This document shows, in pieces, positions 1-8,966 of a stretch of DNA of 64,000 nt. A program made the position numbers and the translations under genes. Position 1 is the stretch's first letter, and every line of letters starts with the position of its first letter. Below the pieces are notes generated by a model that was given only the letters and a program-made list of their open reading frames with translations, was not told the DNA's origin and made no database searches. Source of the DNA: an uncultured Cytophagales bacterium (lineage in GTDB: Bacteria; Bacteroidota; Bacteroidia; Cytophagales; Thermonemataceae). The stretch covers positions 1 through 64,000 of the forward strand of contig CALEMF010000028.1 in assembly GCA_937911505.1 (NCBI GenBank). Reading direction: 5' to 3'.

Positions 1-1277
1 ACCAACCCTTTCCGCAGGCTCACGCCTTTTTCTGCCTTTACAGACCTCCCTCTCAAAGTAGTAATGGGTTGGTAGTTCGTTAAAACAAAAGCGGGATAGC
101 TCCCTGCAAATAGCCCTGTTAAAAACACCACTCCCAGTAAGATACTTAGTTGTTTGACTCCCAAATCAGTAATCGAGAATTGCGTCTCTAATAACTCATT
201 AAAAAAGGGTAATACGATCAGAACAAGCGCCAGCGCAAAAATACTTGCTATGAACGTAAGGAAAAGCGCCTCGCTCATAAACTGCCAAAGCAACTGTTGT
301 CGCCTTGCGCCCACTATTTTACGTAATCCTACCTCTTTCGCTCTTTTAATAGCTTTGGCAGTAGTAAGGTTCATAAAGTTGATACACGCAATCACCAAAA
401 TAAGTACCGCAATCAGCATAAATAACCTTACGTTAGTAATGCGCCCCTCTCCAGTAAATTTCCCGTCTTTTATTTCGCCATATAAGTAGGCATCCGCAAA
501 AGAGAGAAGCAATAAATCTACATTATCTTGCTCACTTTTTTCCTTTAAAAAGTCTTTTACTTTTGCTGCAAAAACCTTCCCCTCATCGGGGGTATTTAGC
601 ATAATCATCGACAAGGTCATGTTGTTATTCCAGTCTCCTCCATCGCTCAAATAGGGTAACATCTCTCTGTTAAGGTAATCCTCATAGGCAATCAAGTAGT
701 CAAACTTTAAAGAAGAGTTTTTATCTGGGTTAGCCAGTATTCCTTCAATGGTATAGTTTCTTCCTCCTATCTTTACTATTTCGCCTACTACCTCTACCTT
801 ATCAAAGTATTTTAAAGCTAAGTTTTCGGTAATCAGTACGTTATTAGGATTTTCTAAGGCGTTTTTTGGATTGCCTACTACAAACGGAAAATGAAACATC
901 GCTAGGAAGTCTTCGTCTACATAATACCCTTGCTCTCTAATTTTCTTATCCTTTACTTCAAAGATAGCGCTCGTCGTCCAACTTCTTCTGGTACTGTGTA
1001 CGATCTCTGGAAATTCTTCTTTGATCGCCTCCGCCAAAGCAAAAGGAGTAGAACTACTCGTAAATATTTCGTTGCCATCATAAAACTGATTTTCCATCAC
1101 GAAGTATATACGCTCACCATTGGGTTGTGATTGGTTATAGCTAAACTCACTTTGTACCCAAAGCATAATTAAGATAAAAGCCGCGATACCTGTAGACAGA
1201 CCTGTTAGGTTAATAGCTGTAAAGCCTTGGCTTTTTTGGAGATTCCGAAAAGTAATTTTTAAGTAATTACGCCACAT
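1..1277 (-). CDS. MacB/FtsX-like ABC transporter permease (partial, C-terminus beyond window)
   Basis: The reading frame is open to the left edge, so only about the first 425 residues of an expected ~800 are present. It starts MWRNYLK like its neighbours, has a first membrane segment at about residues 20-42, a MacB-type periplasmic core, and a second membrane segment followed by the family motif AKEVGLRKIVGARRQQLLWQ. This is known architecture for exporters of the MacB/FtsX superfamily, which couple a cytoplasmic ATPase to extracytoplasmic substrate movement. It is separated from the next permease gene by 178 bp that carry a palindrome and a weak sigma-54-like promoter, so it probably has its own transcript. 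The substrate cannot be told from sequence. Confidence 0.9.
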   Translation of the reverse strand, partial: MWRNYLKITFRNLQKSQGFTAINLTGLSTGIAAFILIMLWVQSEFSYNQSQPNGERIYFVMENQFYDGNEIFTSSSTPFALAEAIKEEFPEIVHSTRRSWTTSAIFEVKDKKIREQGYYVDEDFLAMFHFPFVVGNPKNALENPNNVLITENLALKYFDKVEVVGEIVKIGGRNYTIEGILANPDKNSSLKFDYLIAYEDYLNREMLPYLSDGGDWNNNMTLSMIMLNTPDEGKVFAAKVKDFLKEKSEQDNVDLLLLSFADAYLYGEIKDGKFTGEGRITNVRLFMLIAVLILVIACINFMNLTTAKAIKRAKEVGLRKIVGARRQQLLWQFMSEALFLTFIASIFALALVLIVLPFFNELLETQFSITDLGVKQLSILLGVVFLTGLFAGSYPAFVLTNYQPITTLRGRSVKAEKGVSLRKGL

Positions 1278-1331
1278 GATCGATAGGTTTATGGTAAGTG
1301 TAACTATTTATTATATCTATTATAGACAAGA

Positions 1332-1347
1332 TGCATTCTCTCTTCTA
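1332..1347 (-). promoter_or_regulatory. weak sigma-54-like -24/-12 element before the leftmost permease
   Basis: On the minus strand it reads TAGAAGAGAGAATGCA. The -12 part (TGCA) fits the consensus and the spacing is correct, but the -24 part has only one of the two invariant G bases. It lies 55 bp upstream of the start at 1277 and about 85 bp downstream of a palindrome shared with the other units. On its own it would not be called; position and the shared palindrome are what support it. Confidence 0.3.
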
Positions 1348-1421
1348 CAAACACCTCATAATCAAATATTTAAAATAAAAATTGTGCTGTAAGAAAGTAT
1401 CCGTCGCTTCTTGAAAAGTAT

Positions 1422-1438
1422 TGTACCAAGTCGAAACA
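1422..1438. promoter_or_regulatory. palindromic activator site A (diverged copy)
   Basis: The 17-mer TGTACCAAGTCGAAACA matches 14 of 17 positions of the perfect palindrome at 4048. The similarity extends about 14 bases to the left, through a shared GCTT-TTGAAAA block. It is placed about 85 bp upstream of a sigma-54-like element, the usual distance for an NtrC-type enhancer. It is inferred to be a target of the regulator encoded at 16201. Confidence 0.5.
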
Positions 1439-1455
1439 GTAAGTAGTGTGCTGTG

Positions 1456-3903
1456 CTACTCATATTTTAAGATATCAATAGGATTGCCCCTAGCAGCACG
1501 AATAGATTTTACACTTACGGTAGAAACGGCAATAATGGTAATGAGTAATCCAGCTATCAAAAAGGGTAGCCCCTGCATATCAATTCTGAAAGCAAAATCA
1601 TTCAACCACTGATCCATCAAGAGATAGCCAATCGGTGCAGCCAAGAGAAAGGCAATGAGTACAAGTTTCATAAACCCTTTGGCCAATAGCCAAACTAAGG
1701 AAGGTACAGAAGCTCCTAAAACTTTTCGAAGACCAATTTCTTTCATTTTTTGCTCTACAGTAAATGTCGTCAAGCCGTACAAACCTAAGCAAGAAATGAG
1801 CACTGCAATAATAGTAAAGTAGGTAGTAATATTGAGCATTCTCTCTTCTTTGGCATATTTTTTACCAAATTCTTGATCCAAAAAGGTATACTCGAAGGGG
1901 ACATCTGCATTGACCCTTTGCCATTTTTCCTCCATAAAACTGAGTAATTTAGGGAGGCTTTGGGTGTTGATGTTGGCTATGATACAGGTATAAAAGTTAT
2001 TTGTATTGACCATAAATCCATAAGGCGCAATTGTTTTGTGTAAACTTTCATAATGAAAATCTTTTACAACACCTATCACTTTTACAGAGAGAACTTCCCC
2101 CCCAAAAGAGTAATAAATATTTTGTCCAACTATCTCTTCTGCTGATAGCCCTATTTTTTTCACTGCCTGCTCATTGAGGATAATGGCATTTGTATCGGTA
2201 GCAAACGCCTTAGAAAAATATCTTCCTTTGCGTAAGGGAATATCCAAAGTGGCTAAATAATGATAATCCACAAAATTGAGCTTGGTAAGAATTCCCTCTT
2301 CTTTATTCCCTCCTTCTTTAAAAAAGAAGATATCATTTAGGGCAAAGGAGCCTGGATAAGTACTACCGGCAGAAGCCTCTTTTACTTGAGGGTGTTGTCG
2401 GATTTCTTCAAGATACACTTCACTCTTTTCAGCTACGTTTGAGGAGTGAATAGGGATAATCAATTTTTGATCTTTTTGAAAACCAAGGTCTTTATGAAAT
2501 AAGTATTGCATCTGCTGGTTGATAAAAACAGTAGAGATGATCAAACAGATCGCAATTACAAACTGAAAGACGATGAGCCCTTTTCTGAAAACGGTAGCGG
2601 AATAAGTACTTAATAGCTTGCCTTTCAAGACCTTCACAGGGTTAAATCCTGATAAATAAAGAGCGGGGTAGCTGCCTGCCAATACCCCTGTGAGGAGTGC
2701 AATTGCCACTAGCCAGACGATCTTATCGAAATCTGTATAAAGACTAAGTGTAAGCACTTTCCCTGATACACTATTCAATAGGGGTAAAAAGAGAACCACC
2801 AACCCACAAGCAATCAACAAAGCAAGGCCACTCATCAGTAAAGACTCCCCTAAAAACTGCTTGATCAAGTTGTTTCTTACTGCACCCATTACTTTTCTGA
2901 CGCCCACCTCATGTGCTCTCTTGCTAGAACGAGCAGTGGTAAGATTCATAAAATTGATACAAGCAATCAGTAAGGTAAAGGCAGCAATAGCACCAGTGAT
3001 ATACAAATATTGTAGACTGCTTGTGGTAGTCTCTTCCATCTCAAAATCCGACTTCAAATAAATATCTTCAAGAGGTTGGAGTTGATGTGTCTTTTGCATC
3101 CCATACTCCTCAAGATACTCGCTACCGTTCTGCAAAACGAGGTCATCTATGTTTTGTGCTATTCGCTCAGTATCTGTATTTTTCTTGACTTTAAAATAGG
3201 TAATTACCATGTTATTGGTGGCCCAATTCTGGAACTGCTCCCCAGTGACGACCTGCCCCCCAAAACCATCACTGCGCATTGTAATAATAAACTTAGCAGG
3301 GATATGGGTATTTTCTTGTGCATTGAAAACACCTTTGACAGTGTAAGTGTGTTCTCCAAAGGAGTTACTTACTTTTACAGGTTGATTGAGAGGATTTTTT
3401 TTACCAAAGAGTTTTTCTGCTAGTTCATCAGCAATTACTATAGAATTGGGCTGATGGAGTGCTGTATTACGATCTCCTTTCAAGAACTCATAATCAAAAA
3501 CATTAAAAAAGGTAGAGTCTGCCAAGAAGCCATCAGTTGCGTACAAAGTTTTTTCCTGAGACGCATTTTCACCCACCTTTAGTAAACTTTTGTCTACCAT
3601 AGGTAGAGAAATTAAACGCGTGGCTTCTACAATATCTGTAAAAGTCTGTTTTGCCTCATAAGCAATAGGCGCAGAAACAGTCGAAAGATTGAGCGTCTTC
3701 TCACCTACTCTTATCTGAGCAGTTAGGCGATAAATCTGTTCTGACTCGGTAAAATGTTGGTCGTAACTGAGCTCGTCCTCAATAAAAAGCATCATCAAAA
3801 GACAACAAGCCATGCCTACCGCCAAGCCAAAAATATTAATAAAAGAAAAAAGCTTATGTTTTAATAAGTTTCTCCAAGCGACTTTCAAATAATTTTTCCA
3901 CAT
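1456..3903 (-). CDS. MacB/FtsX-like ABC transporter permease
   Basis: 815 residues from the MWKNYLK start, which every paralogue here shares; a longer frame begins 16 codons earlier but has no family support. Order: membrane segment at about 19-41, MacB periplasmic core, three membrane segments with the loop AHEVGVRKVMGAVRNN, a fifth segment opening the second half, a second core domain, and three C-terminal segments with MKEIGLRKVLGAS, ending ILKYE. This two-times-four-segment layout is that of fused FtsX permeases and carries no ATPase domain of its own. It probably works with the ATPase at 13874. The gene is separated from the main operon by 222 bp that hold an activator palindrome and a sigma-54-like promoter. 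Confidence 0.92.
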   Translation of the reverse strand: MWKNYLKVAWRNLLKHKLFSFINIFGLAVGMACCLLMMLFIEDELSYDQHFTESEQIYRLTAQIRVGEKTLNLSTVSAPIAYEAKQTFTDIVEATRLISLPMVDKSLLKVGENASQEKTLYATDGFLADSTFFNVFDYEFLKGDRNTALHQPNSIVIADELAEKLFGKKNPLNQPVKVSNSFGEHTYTVKGVFNAQENTHIPAKFIITMRSDGFGGQVVTGEQFQNWATNNMVITYFKVKKNTDTERIAQNIDDLVLQNGSEYLEEYGMQKTHQLQPLEDIYLKSDFEMEETTTSSLQYLYITGAIAAFTLLIACINFMNLTTARSSKRAHEVGVRKVMGAVRNNLIKQFLGESLLMSGLALLIACGLVVLFLPLLNSVSGKVLTLSLYTDFDKIVWLVAIALLTGVLAGSYPALYLSGFNPVKVLKGKLLSTYSATVFRKGLIVFQFVIAICLIISTVFINQQMQYLFHKDLGFQKDQKLIIPIHSSNVAEKSEVYLEEIRQHPQVKEASAGSTYPGSFALNDIFFFKEGGNKEEGILTKLNFVDYHYLATLDIPLRKGRYFSKAFATDTNAIILNEQAVKKIGLSAEEIVGQNIYYSFGGEVLSVKVIGVVKDFHYESLHKTIAPYGFMVNTNNFYTCIIANINTQSLPKLLSFMEEKWQRVNADVPFEYTFLDQEFGKKYAKEERMLNITTYFTIIAVLISCLGLYGLTTFTVEQKMKEIGLRKVLGASVPSLVWLLAKGFMKLVLIAFLLAAPIGYLLMDQWLNDFAFRIDMQGLPFLIAGLLITIIAVSTVSVKSIRAARGNPIDILKYE

Positions 3904-3946
3904 AGTTAAAATATTTAGGGTAAGCACAAGAACTCTTTTTAAAGTA

Positions 3947-3962
3947 GGCAATACCTATTCCT
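3947..3962 (-). promoter_or_regulatory. sigma-54-like -24/-12 promoter of the second permease unit
   Basis: On the minus strand the sequence is AGGAATAGGTATTGCC. It keeps the invariant GG and GC with exactly ten bases between them and has TTGC at -12; the rest of the -24 box is poor. The predicted transcript starts near 3936, giving a leader of about 33 bases to the start at 3903. A perfect palindrome lies about 96 bp upstream. Confidence 0.5.
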
Positions 3963-4047
3963 AAATTTATAAGTATCTTACAATCAAAATATTATATATA
4001 AATTAATAATTTTTCTAAAGAGTAATCTGTAGCTTTTTGAAAAAGGC

Positions 4048-4064
4048 TGTTCCAAGTTGGAACA
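4048..4064. promoter_or_regulatory. palindromic activator site B (perfect copy)
   Basis: TGTTCCAAGTTGGAACA is a perfect 7+3+7 inverted repeat. It lies between the end of the permease at 4126 and the start of the permease at 3903, about 96 bp upstream of that gene's sigma-54-like promoter. A further short palindrome, TGCAACTTTTGCA, follows at 4066-4078. The site is best read as an enhancer for the NtrC-type regulator at 16201. Confidence 0.6.
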
Positions 4065-4125
4065 ATGCAACTTTTGCACGGTGGATCTTCTATTATCATA
4101 CACCCATCTCAAACGTATCAATTAC

Positions 4126-6507
4126 TTACTCATCCTTCAACACGGTAGCAGGATTCAAAGTGGCCGCCTTGTAGGTTTGTACAATAATGGTAAGTAATGT
4201 TATGAAGAACATAGCGACCCCTGTATACATAAAAATATACCAGTGATCGAGCAGATTGATCCGATAGACGAAATCACTTAGCCAATCATTCATCACATAC
4301 CAAGACAGCGGAACAGCCAACAGATAAGCCAGTAAGGTGAGTCTTACAAAATCACTCGACATCAATTGGATGATCCTTGCTACAGAAGCGCCTAGTACTT
4401 TACGTACGCCTATTTCTTTGGTACGTTGCTGAATGGAGAAGATAGACAAACCCAATAGCCCAAGACAAGCTATGAAGATGGCTAGTCCAGCAAAAAGACG
4501 CGACAACTTACTGATGATGCTTTCACTTCTGTAAAGACGCTGATGGGCTTCTTCCGCAAACTGATAGGTAAAAGGAAAGGCAGGATTGAGCTTTGTGGCG
4601 ATTGTTTCTAATGTAGCGAGGGCTTTTTGGGTTTCTTCCGTTTTGATTCTCACGGCCATCATACCGTCCCAACCTTCTTCTGCTTCTCCCAGTCGAACAA
4701 CAAGCGGTTCGATTTGGTGATGAAAAGAGTTAAAATGAAAGTCTTTCAGCACACCAATAATTTTCCCTTCTCTTCCCCAAAAGGCAAGGCGCTTGCCGAC
4801 GGGATCTTCATAAGGAATAATGGCTAAGGCAGCCTCATTAACCAGGTAAGCTGCTGTATCGGTAGCATAGTCCTCTCGAAAGGTTCTCCCAGCTACGAGC
4901 TCTAACTGTAAGGTCTCCAAGAAATCATACCCTACTGATAAGTGGGTAAATTGTACCTTTGAATTAGGATCTTTCCCGTCCCAATTGACGCCACCTGTAC
5001 CATTATCAATGCTCGTAACTGATTGGCCCAGCTTTGCCACCTGCTCTACGCCAGGTACGGCTAAGGCCTGCTCTTTGAAAAGTGGATACTTCTCTCCCAA
5101 ATCACCCTCAATTGGGATGTAAAGTAAATTTTCGCGATTATATCCTAAATGCTCGCTCTGAATAAAGCGTACTTGTTGCGAAACAACGAATGTTCCAATG
5201 ATCAGTAGTAAAGAAAGGGTAAACTGAAAAACGACCAATCCTCTTCTTATCAACAGGGCATTTCGACCAAATTTCAAGGTACCTTTTAAAATACTCACAG
5301 GTTTGAGCGAGGAAAGAAAGAAGGCAGGATAGCTACCAGAAAACAAACCCATTAGTAGTAAGAAAGTAAACAGAGATAGCATAAAGTAAGGCGCCGCCCA
5401 AGGAATGGCGATTTGTTTTTCCGTAAGGATATTAAAGCTTGGCAAGCAAAGCTGCACCAGTCCCAAAGCTAACAAAACCGCTAATGAACACATCAGGAAG
5501 GCTTCTGCCAGAAATTGCTTAATGAGGGAGGCGCGGTACGCTCCCATTACTTTGCGTAGTCCTACCTCTTTTCCTCTTCTCAAAGAAGCGGCGGTAGTGA
5601 GGTTCATAAAATTAATACCCGCAATTACTAAAATAAAAAGGGCTACAATACTGAAAATACGGATGTAGTCGATTCGTCCGTTGTAAGGATGACCATTTTC
5701 GAAATTACTATAGAGGTACATCTTAGCAAAGGGGAATAAACCCAGTTCTGTGCGAAAGGTCTCACTCTGATCATCATCGTAGGCTAGTAAAAAATCTTTA
5801 ATTTTAGCCGCTACTGCTTCAGGATCAGCTCCTTTTTTTAGTTTTACTACTGTGCTAGGCCCTTTGTTGCCCCAATCTTGCGTCCACCAGTTATCGTCCA
5901 TAAAGGCTTGCCAAGTGAGCAAGCAATCAAATTGTAATGATGAGTGTGCTGGCAAATTCTCAAAAACACCTGTTACCTGCAGGTCTTTACGGTCTTCATA
6001 GCGAATCGTCTTTCCTAATGCTTGTTGTGGGCTACCAAAAAACAGCTCAGCCATATGTCTGGAAATCACAATACTCTCTGGTTTTTTGAGTACCGTGCTG
6101 GCATCTCCTGCTAGTAAAGGATAGCTAAATATTTTAAAGAAATCTTCTCCTGTATGGTTTCCTCTTAGTTTATGCGTTTGATTCTCTACGCTAAAAGTTG
6201 TTTCGGTACTCCAAGCAATGCCTGTAGCCAAAGCGATTTCTGGAATCTTCTTCTTGATTTCTGCGGGTAGTAGTGCAGGCGTGTACAGGCCTCCACTCAC
6301 CTCTCCATCAATCGTTTGTGTAGTATAGACGTAGTGCAGTTGTTCGCTGTCTTGGTGAAAAGTATCCACAGCGCTTTCGTCTTGCACCCAAAGAAAAATT
6401 AATAAACTACAAGTAATGCCTAGGGTAAGCCCTAGTAGATTAAAAAGGGAAAATAACTTGCCCTTTTTAAAGCTGTAAAAAGCTACTTTTAAATAATTCT
6501 TCCACAT
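4126..6507 (-). CDS. MacB/FtsX-like ABC transporter permease
   Basis: 793 residues starting MWKNYLKVAFYSF. The first membrane segment is at about 20-40, then a periplasmic core, the loop GKEVGLRKVMGAYRAS with three membrane segments, a second core, and three final segments with TKEIGVRKVLGAS. It ends NPATVLKDE where its relatives end LKYE. It is the last gene of the six-gene operon that starts at 15872, 20 bp behind its upstream neighbour, and the gap after it holds the regulatory sites of the next unit. Substrate unknown; a role in exporting peptides, lipids or antibiotics is known for the family but not shown here. Confidence 0.92.
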   Translation of the reverse strand: MWKNYLKVAFYSFKKGKLFSLFNLLGLTLGITCSLLIFLWVQDESAVDTFHQDSEQLHYVYTTQTIDGEVSGGLYTPALLPAEIKKKIPEIALATGIAWSTETTFSVENQTHKLRGNHTGEDFFKIFSYPLLAGDASTVLKKPESIVISRHMAELFFGSPQQALGKTIRYEDRKDLQVTGVFENLPAHSSLQFDCLLTWQAFMDDNWWTQDWGNKGPSTVVKLKKGADPEAVAAKIKDFLLAYDDDQSETFRTELGLFPFAKMYLYSNFENGHPYNGRIDYIRIFSIVALFILVIAGINFMNLTTAASLRRGKEVGLRKVMGAYRASLIKQFLAEAFLMCSLAVLLALGLVQLCLPSFNILTEKQIAIPWAAPYFMLSLFTFLLLMGLFSGSYPAFFLSSLKPVSILKGTLKFGRNALLIRRGLVVFQFTLSLLLIIGTFVVSQQVRFIQSEHLGYNRENLLYIPIEGDLGEKYPLFKEQALAVPGVEQVAKLGQSVTSIDNGTGGVNWDGKDPNSKVQFTHLSVGYDFLETLQLELVAGRTFREDYATDTAAYLVNEAALAIIPYEDPVGKRLAFWGREGKIIGVLKDFHFNSFHHQIEPLVVRLGEAEEGWDGMMAVRIKTEETQKALATLETIATKLNPAFPFTYQFAEEAHQRLYRSESIISKLSRLFAGLAIFIACLGLLGLSIFSIQQRTKEIGVRKVLGASVARIIQLMSSDFVRLTLLAYLLAVPLSWYVMNDWLSDFVYRINLLDHWYIFMYTGVAMFFITLLTIIVQTYKAATLNPATVLKDE

Positions 6508-6527
6508 AATAATTATTCTTTAAGGTT

Positions 6528-8945
6528 TTATTCGTATTTCAAAGAGGCAGCAGGATTACTCCGTGCGGCGGTCAGGGTTTGGTAAGCCACTGTACTGAGA
6601 ATCACCGTGATGACTATGGTGGCTGTATAAATAAAGATGCTCCATCCTATGGTCGTCTGATAGGCGAAGTTTTCGAGCCATTGCGTCATAAAATAATAAG
6701 CCAGTGGCATCGCTATTAGGAAAGAGAGCAATACTAAGCGGAGGTAGTTTTGTGTAAGCAACTGTACAATTTGCCATACAGAAGCCCCCAGTATTTTTCG
6801 TATACCAATTTCTTTGATGCGTTTACTTACCGTAAAGGTCGATAGGCCAAACAACCCAAGTACCGCTATAAAAATGGTGATCACCGCAAAGGCTAAGAAA
6901 ACCGACCCTCGCTGGGCATCTGCTTTGTACTGTGCCTCAAACTCTTTGTCCATAAAATAAATATCAAAAGGATACGTTTTCTCCAGTGCCTCATAGCTCG
7001 CCTTTAAATCTCTAAGCGCTTGTACTTGTTGGTCTTTTTTGAGCTTGGCTATTAGCATATAGCCTTGTTCTACTACCCTCAAAACCATCGGTTTTACAGC
7101 TTGATGTAAAGACTTGGGATGAAAATCTTTCACAACGCCCACCACTCGCTGTTTTAAGGTATCGCCACGTTCATAATGATGCACTCTGATCATACGCTTC
7201 CCAATGGGATTGTCCCAACCCATTTTTTCAACAAAGGTTTCATTGACAATCACCGCTTCTTCTACATCTGTCTTGTAAGCTTTTGAGAAGTTTCTGCCCT
7301 GTTTAATCTCTATTTGTAGCAAATCAATATAGTCATAGTCTACGGGCGCTTCTTCGGCATCAATGATGCGGAAGCTCCCCTCTTCTTGCTCCGCTCTAAA
7401 AGGATTTTGTGCCCAATGGCTGGCAAAAGCAGGTGCTAGATGAGTGGTGCAGTACGCTTCTATATGGCTACTAAGCGATAGTTGCTGCTTGAGCACGTCT
7501 ACTTTTTCACTAATCTGTGGATAGTAGATAGGAATACCTACGAGTTGTGCACGCTCATACCCTACATCTTTTTTTGAAATGTATTCGAGTTGCTTTTGTA
7601 CTACCCAAGTGCCCAGAATCATAAAGCTCGCTACAGCAAACTGAACTACTACCAACACTTGGTAGAGCTTCTGCCCTTTAAGCGACCCTAAGAGCTGTCC
7701 TTTCAGTACTTTTACAGGCTCAAAACCTGAGAGTACCCAAGCAGGATAAAAACTACTCAATAAAGTAAGAGATAGTAAAATGCCTAGTAAACCAAGTAGT
7801 GTAGTAGGCGTAAATAGGTAGGTATACGAAAAGTCCTTTCCAATAAAATCACTTAAAAACGGTAAGCTAAACGTCACGAGTAAGAGTGCCAACACCGAAG
7901 CGATGAAGATAAGTACTACAGACTCGGCCACAAACTGTTGTACCAGTTGCTTGCGATTCCCCCCCACTACCTTTCTCAGTCCTACTTCTTTTGCACGGGT
8001 AGTGGCTCTTGCGGTAGCCAAATTGACGTAGTTGATGGCCGCCACCAGCAATATAAAGATCGCTGCGAAGGAAAAAATACGGACATACTGAATGGTTCCT
8101 ACTTCATCATCAAATGCAAAGTTTGAATACAACCGTATATCGCGTAGGGGCTGTAAGCTGTACGTGTGTTCTTCACTATATACGTCTAAATCTTTTTGGG
8201 CATACTTGCGAATAATTCTTCTGAAATCATCATTCAGCGTCTTTTGAGAGGCTCCTTCTTTTAGTAGTACATACGTCTTAAAATTAAGCGCTGCCCAATC
8301 TTTCACATTTAATTGCTCTAGACGTTGTGGCGACAAGCTATTCATAGAAAATAGTACTTGAAACTGTAAATGTGCGTTATCTGGTACATCTTCTATCACA
8401 CCTCTTACCACAAAGGGCTCCTCATTTACAGTAATCGTTTTGCCAAAAGCTTCTTCTGGCGTATCGAAGAATCGCTGTGCTTCTGTCTCAGTTAGCACAA
8501 CAGATTTTGGTAAGTCCAACGCCGTCGCTGGATTACCCGCCAAGAAGCTATAATCAAAAATCTCAAAGAAAGTAGAGTCTGCGTGATAAGCCTTGTCTTG
8601 TAAAAACTTCTTCTTTTGGTAGGCTAGTAAAGGCTGTCCTGCATAACGAATACGGGTAGCTGTTTCTACTGCAGGTATATCTGCCACTATTGTAAAGGCC
8701 AAAGGCGCATTACTGTAGCTAGTCTCCTCCATCTGGTCAGCCTCGTGGTAAGTTACTTTCGTAATGACCCGGTAAATATCATCTTTCCGCTCGTGGAAGT
8801 TATCGTAGCTTAACTCATGCTGTACATATAAGTAGAGAATGGTAGCGCATACAATACCCAATACCAAACCGACCAGATTGATGAAGGTGTAGCGCTTATA
8901 TCGAAGCATATTTCTAATGGCTACTTTCAAATAATTTCTCCACAT
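6528..8945 (-). CDS. MacB/FtsX-like ABC transporter permease
   Basis: 805 residues starting MWRNYLKVAIRNML and ending NPAASLKYE. It has the same eight-segment, two-core architecture, with the conserved loops AKEVGLRKVVGGNRKQ in the first half and IKEIGIRKILGAS in the second. It lies between two other permease genes with gaps of 20 and 21 bp and no room for a promoter, so it is cotranscribed with the adaptor and ATPase genes. The periplasmic cores differ strongly between paralogues while the FtsX loops are conserved, as expected if the copies handle different ligands but share one ATPase. That last point is inference. Confidence 0.92.
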   Translation of the reverse strand: MWRNYLKVAIRNMLRYKRYTFINLVGLVLGIVCATILYLYVQHELSYDNFHERKDDIYRVITKVTYHEADQMEETSYSNAPLAFTIVADIPAVETATRIRYAGQPLLAYQKKKFLQDKAYHADSTFFEIFDYSFLAGNPATALDLPKSVVLTETEAQRFFDTPEEAFGKTITVNEEPFVVRGVIEDVPDNAHLQFQVLFSMNSLSPQRLEQLNVKDWAALNFKTYVLLKEGASQKTLNDDFRRIIRKYAQKDLDVYSEEHTYSLQPLRDIRLYSNFAFDDEVGTIQYVRIFSFAAIFILLVAAINYVNLATARATTRAKEVGLRKVVGGNRKQLVQQFVAESVVLIFIASVLALLLVTFSLPFLSDFIGKDFSYTYLFTPTTLLGLLGILLSLTLLSSFYPAWVLSGFEPVKVLKGQLLGSLKGQKLYQVLVVVQFAVASFMILGTWVVQKQLEYISKKDVGYERAQLVGIPIYYPQISEKVDVLKQQLSLSSHIEAYCTTHLAPAFASHWAQNPFRAEQEEGSFRIIDAEEAPVDYDYIDLLQIEIKQGRNFSKAYKTDVEEAVIVNETFVEKMGWDNPIGKRMIRVHHYERGDTLKQRVVGVVKDFHPKSLHQAVKPMVLRVVEQGYMLIAKLKKDQQVQALRDLKASYEALEKTYPFDIYFMDKEFEAQYKADAQRGSVFLAFAVITIFIAVLGLFGLSTFTVSKRIKEIGIRKILGASVWQIVQLLTQNYLRLVLLSFLIAMPLAYYFMTQWLENFAYQTTIGWSIFIYTATIVITVILSTVAYQTLTAARSNPAASLKYE

Positions 8946-8966
8946 AATGAGATTATTTTAATGGTT

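Noticed and set aside
1278-1455. A small gene between the first two permeases
   Set aside because: No frame with start, length and composition of a gene; the gap is accounted for by regulatory elements.
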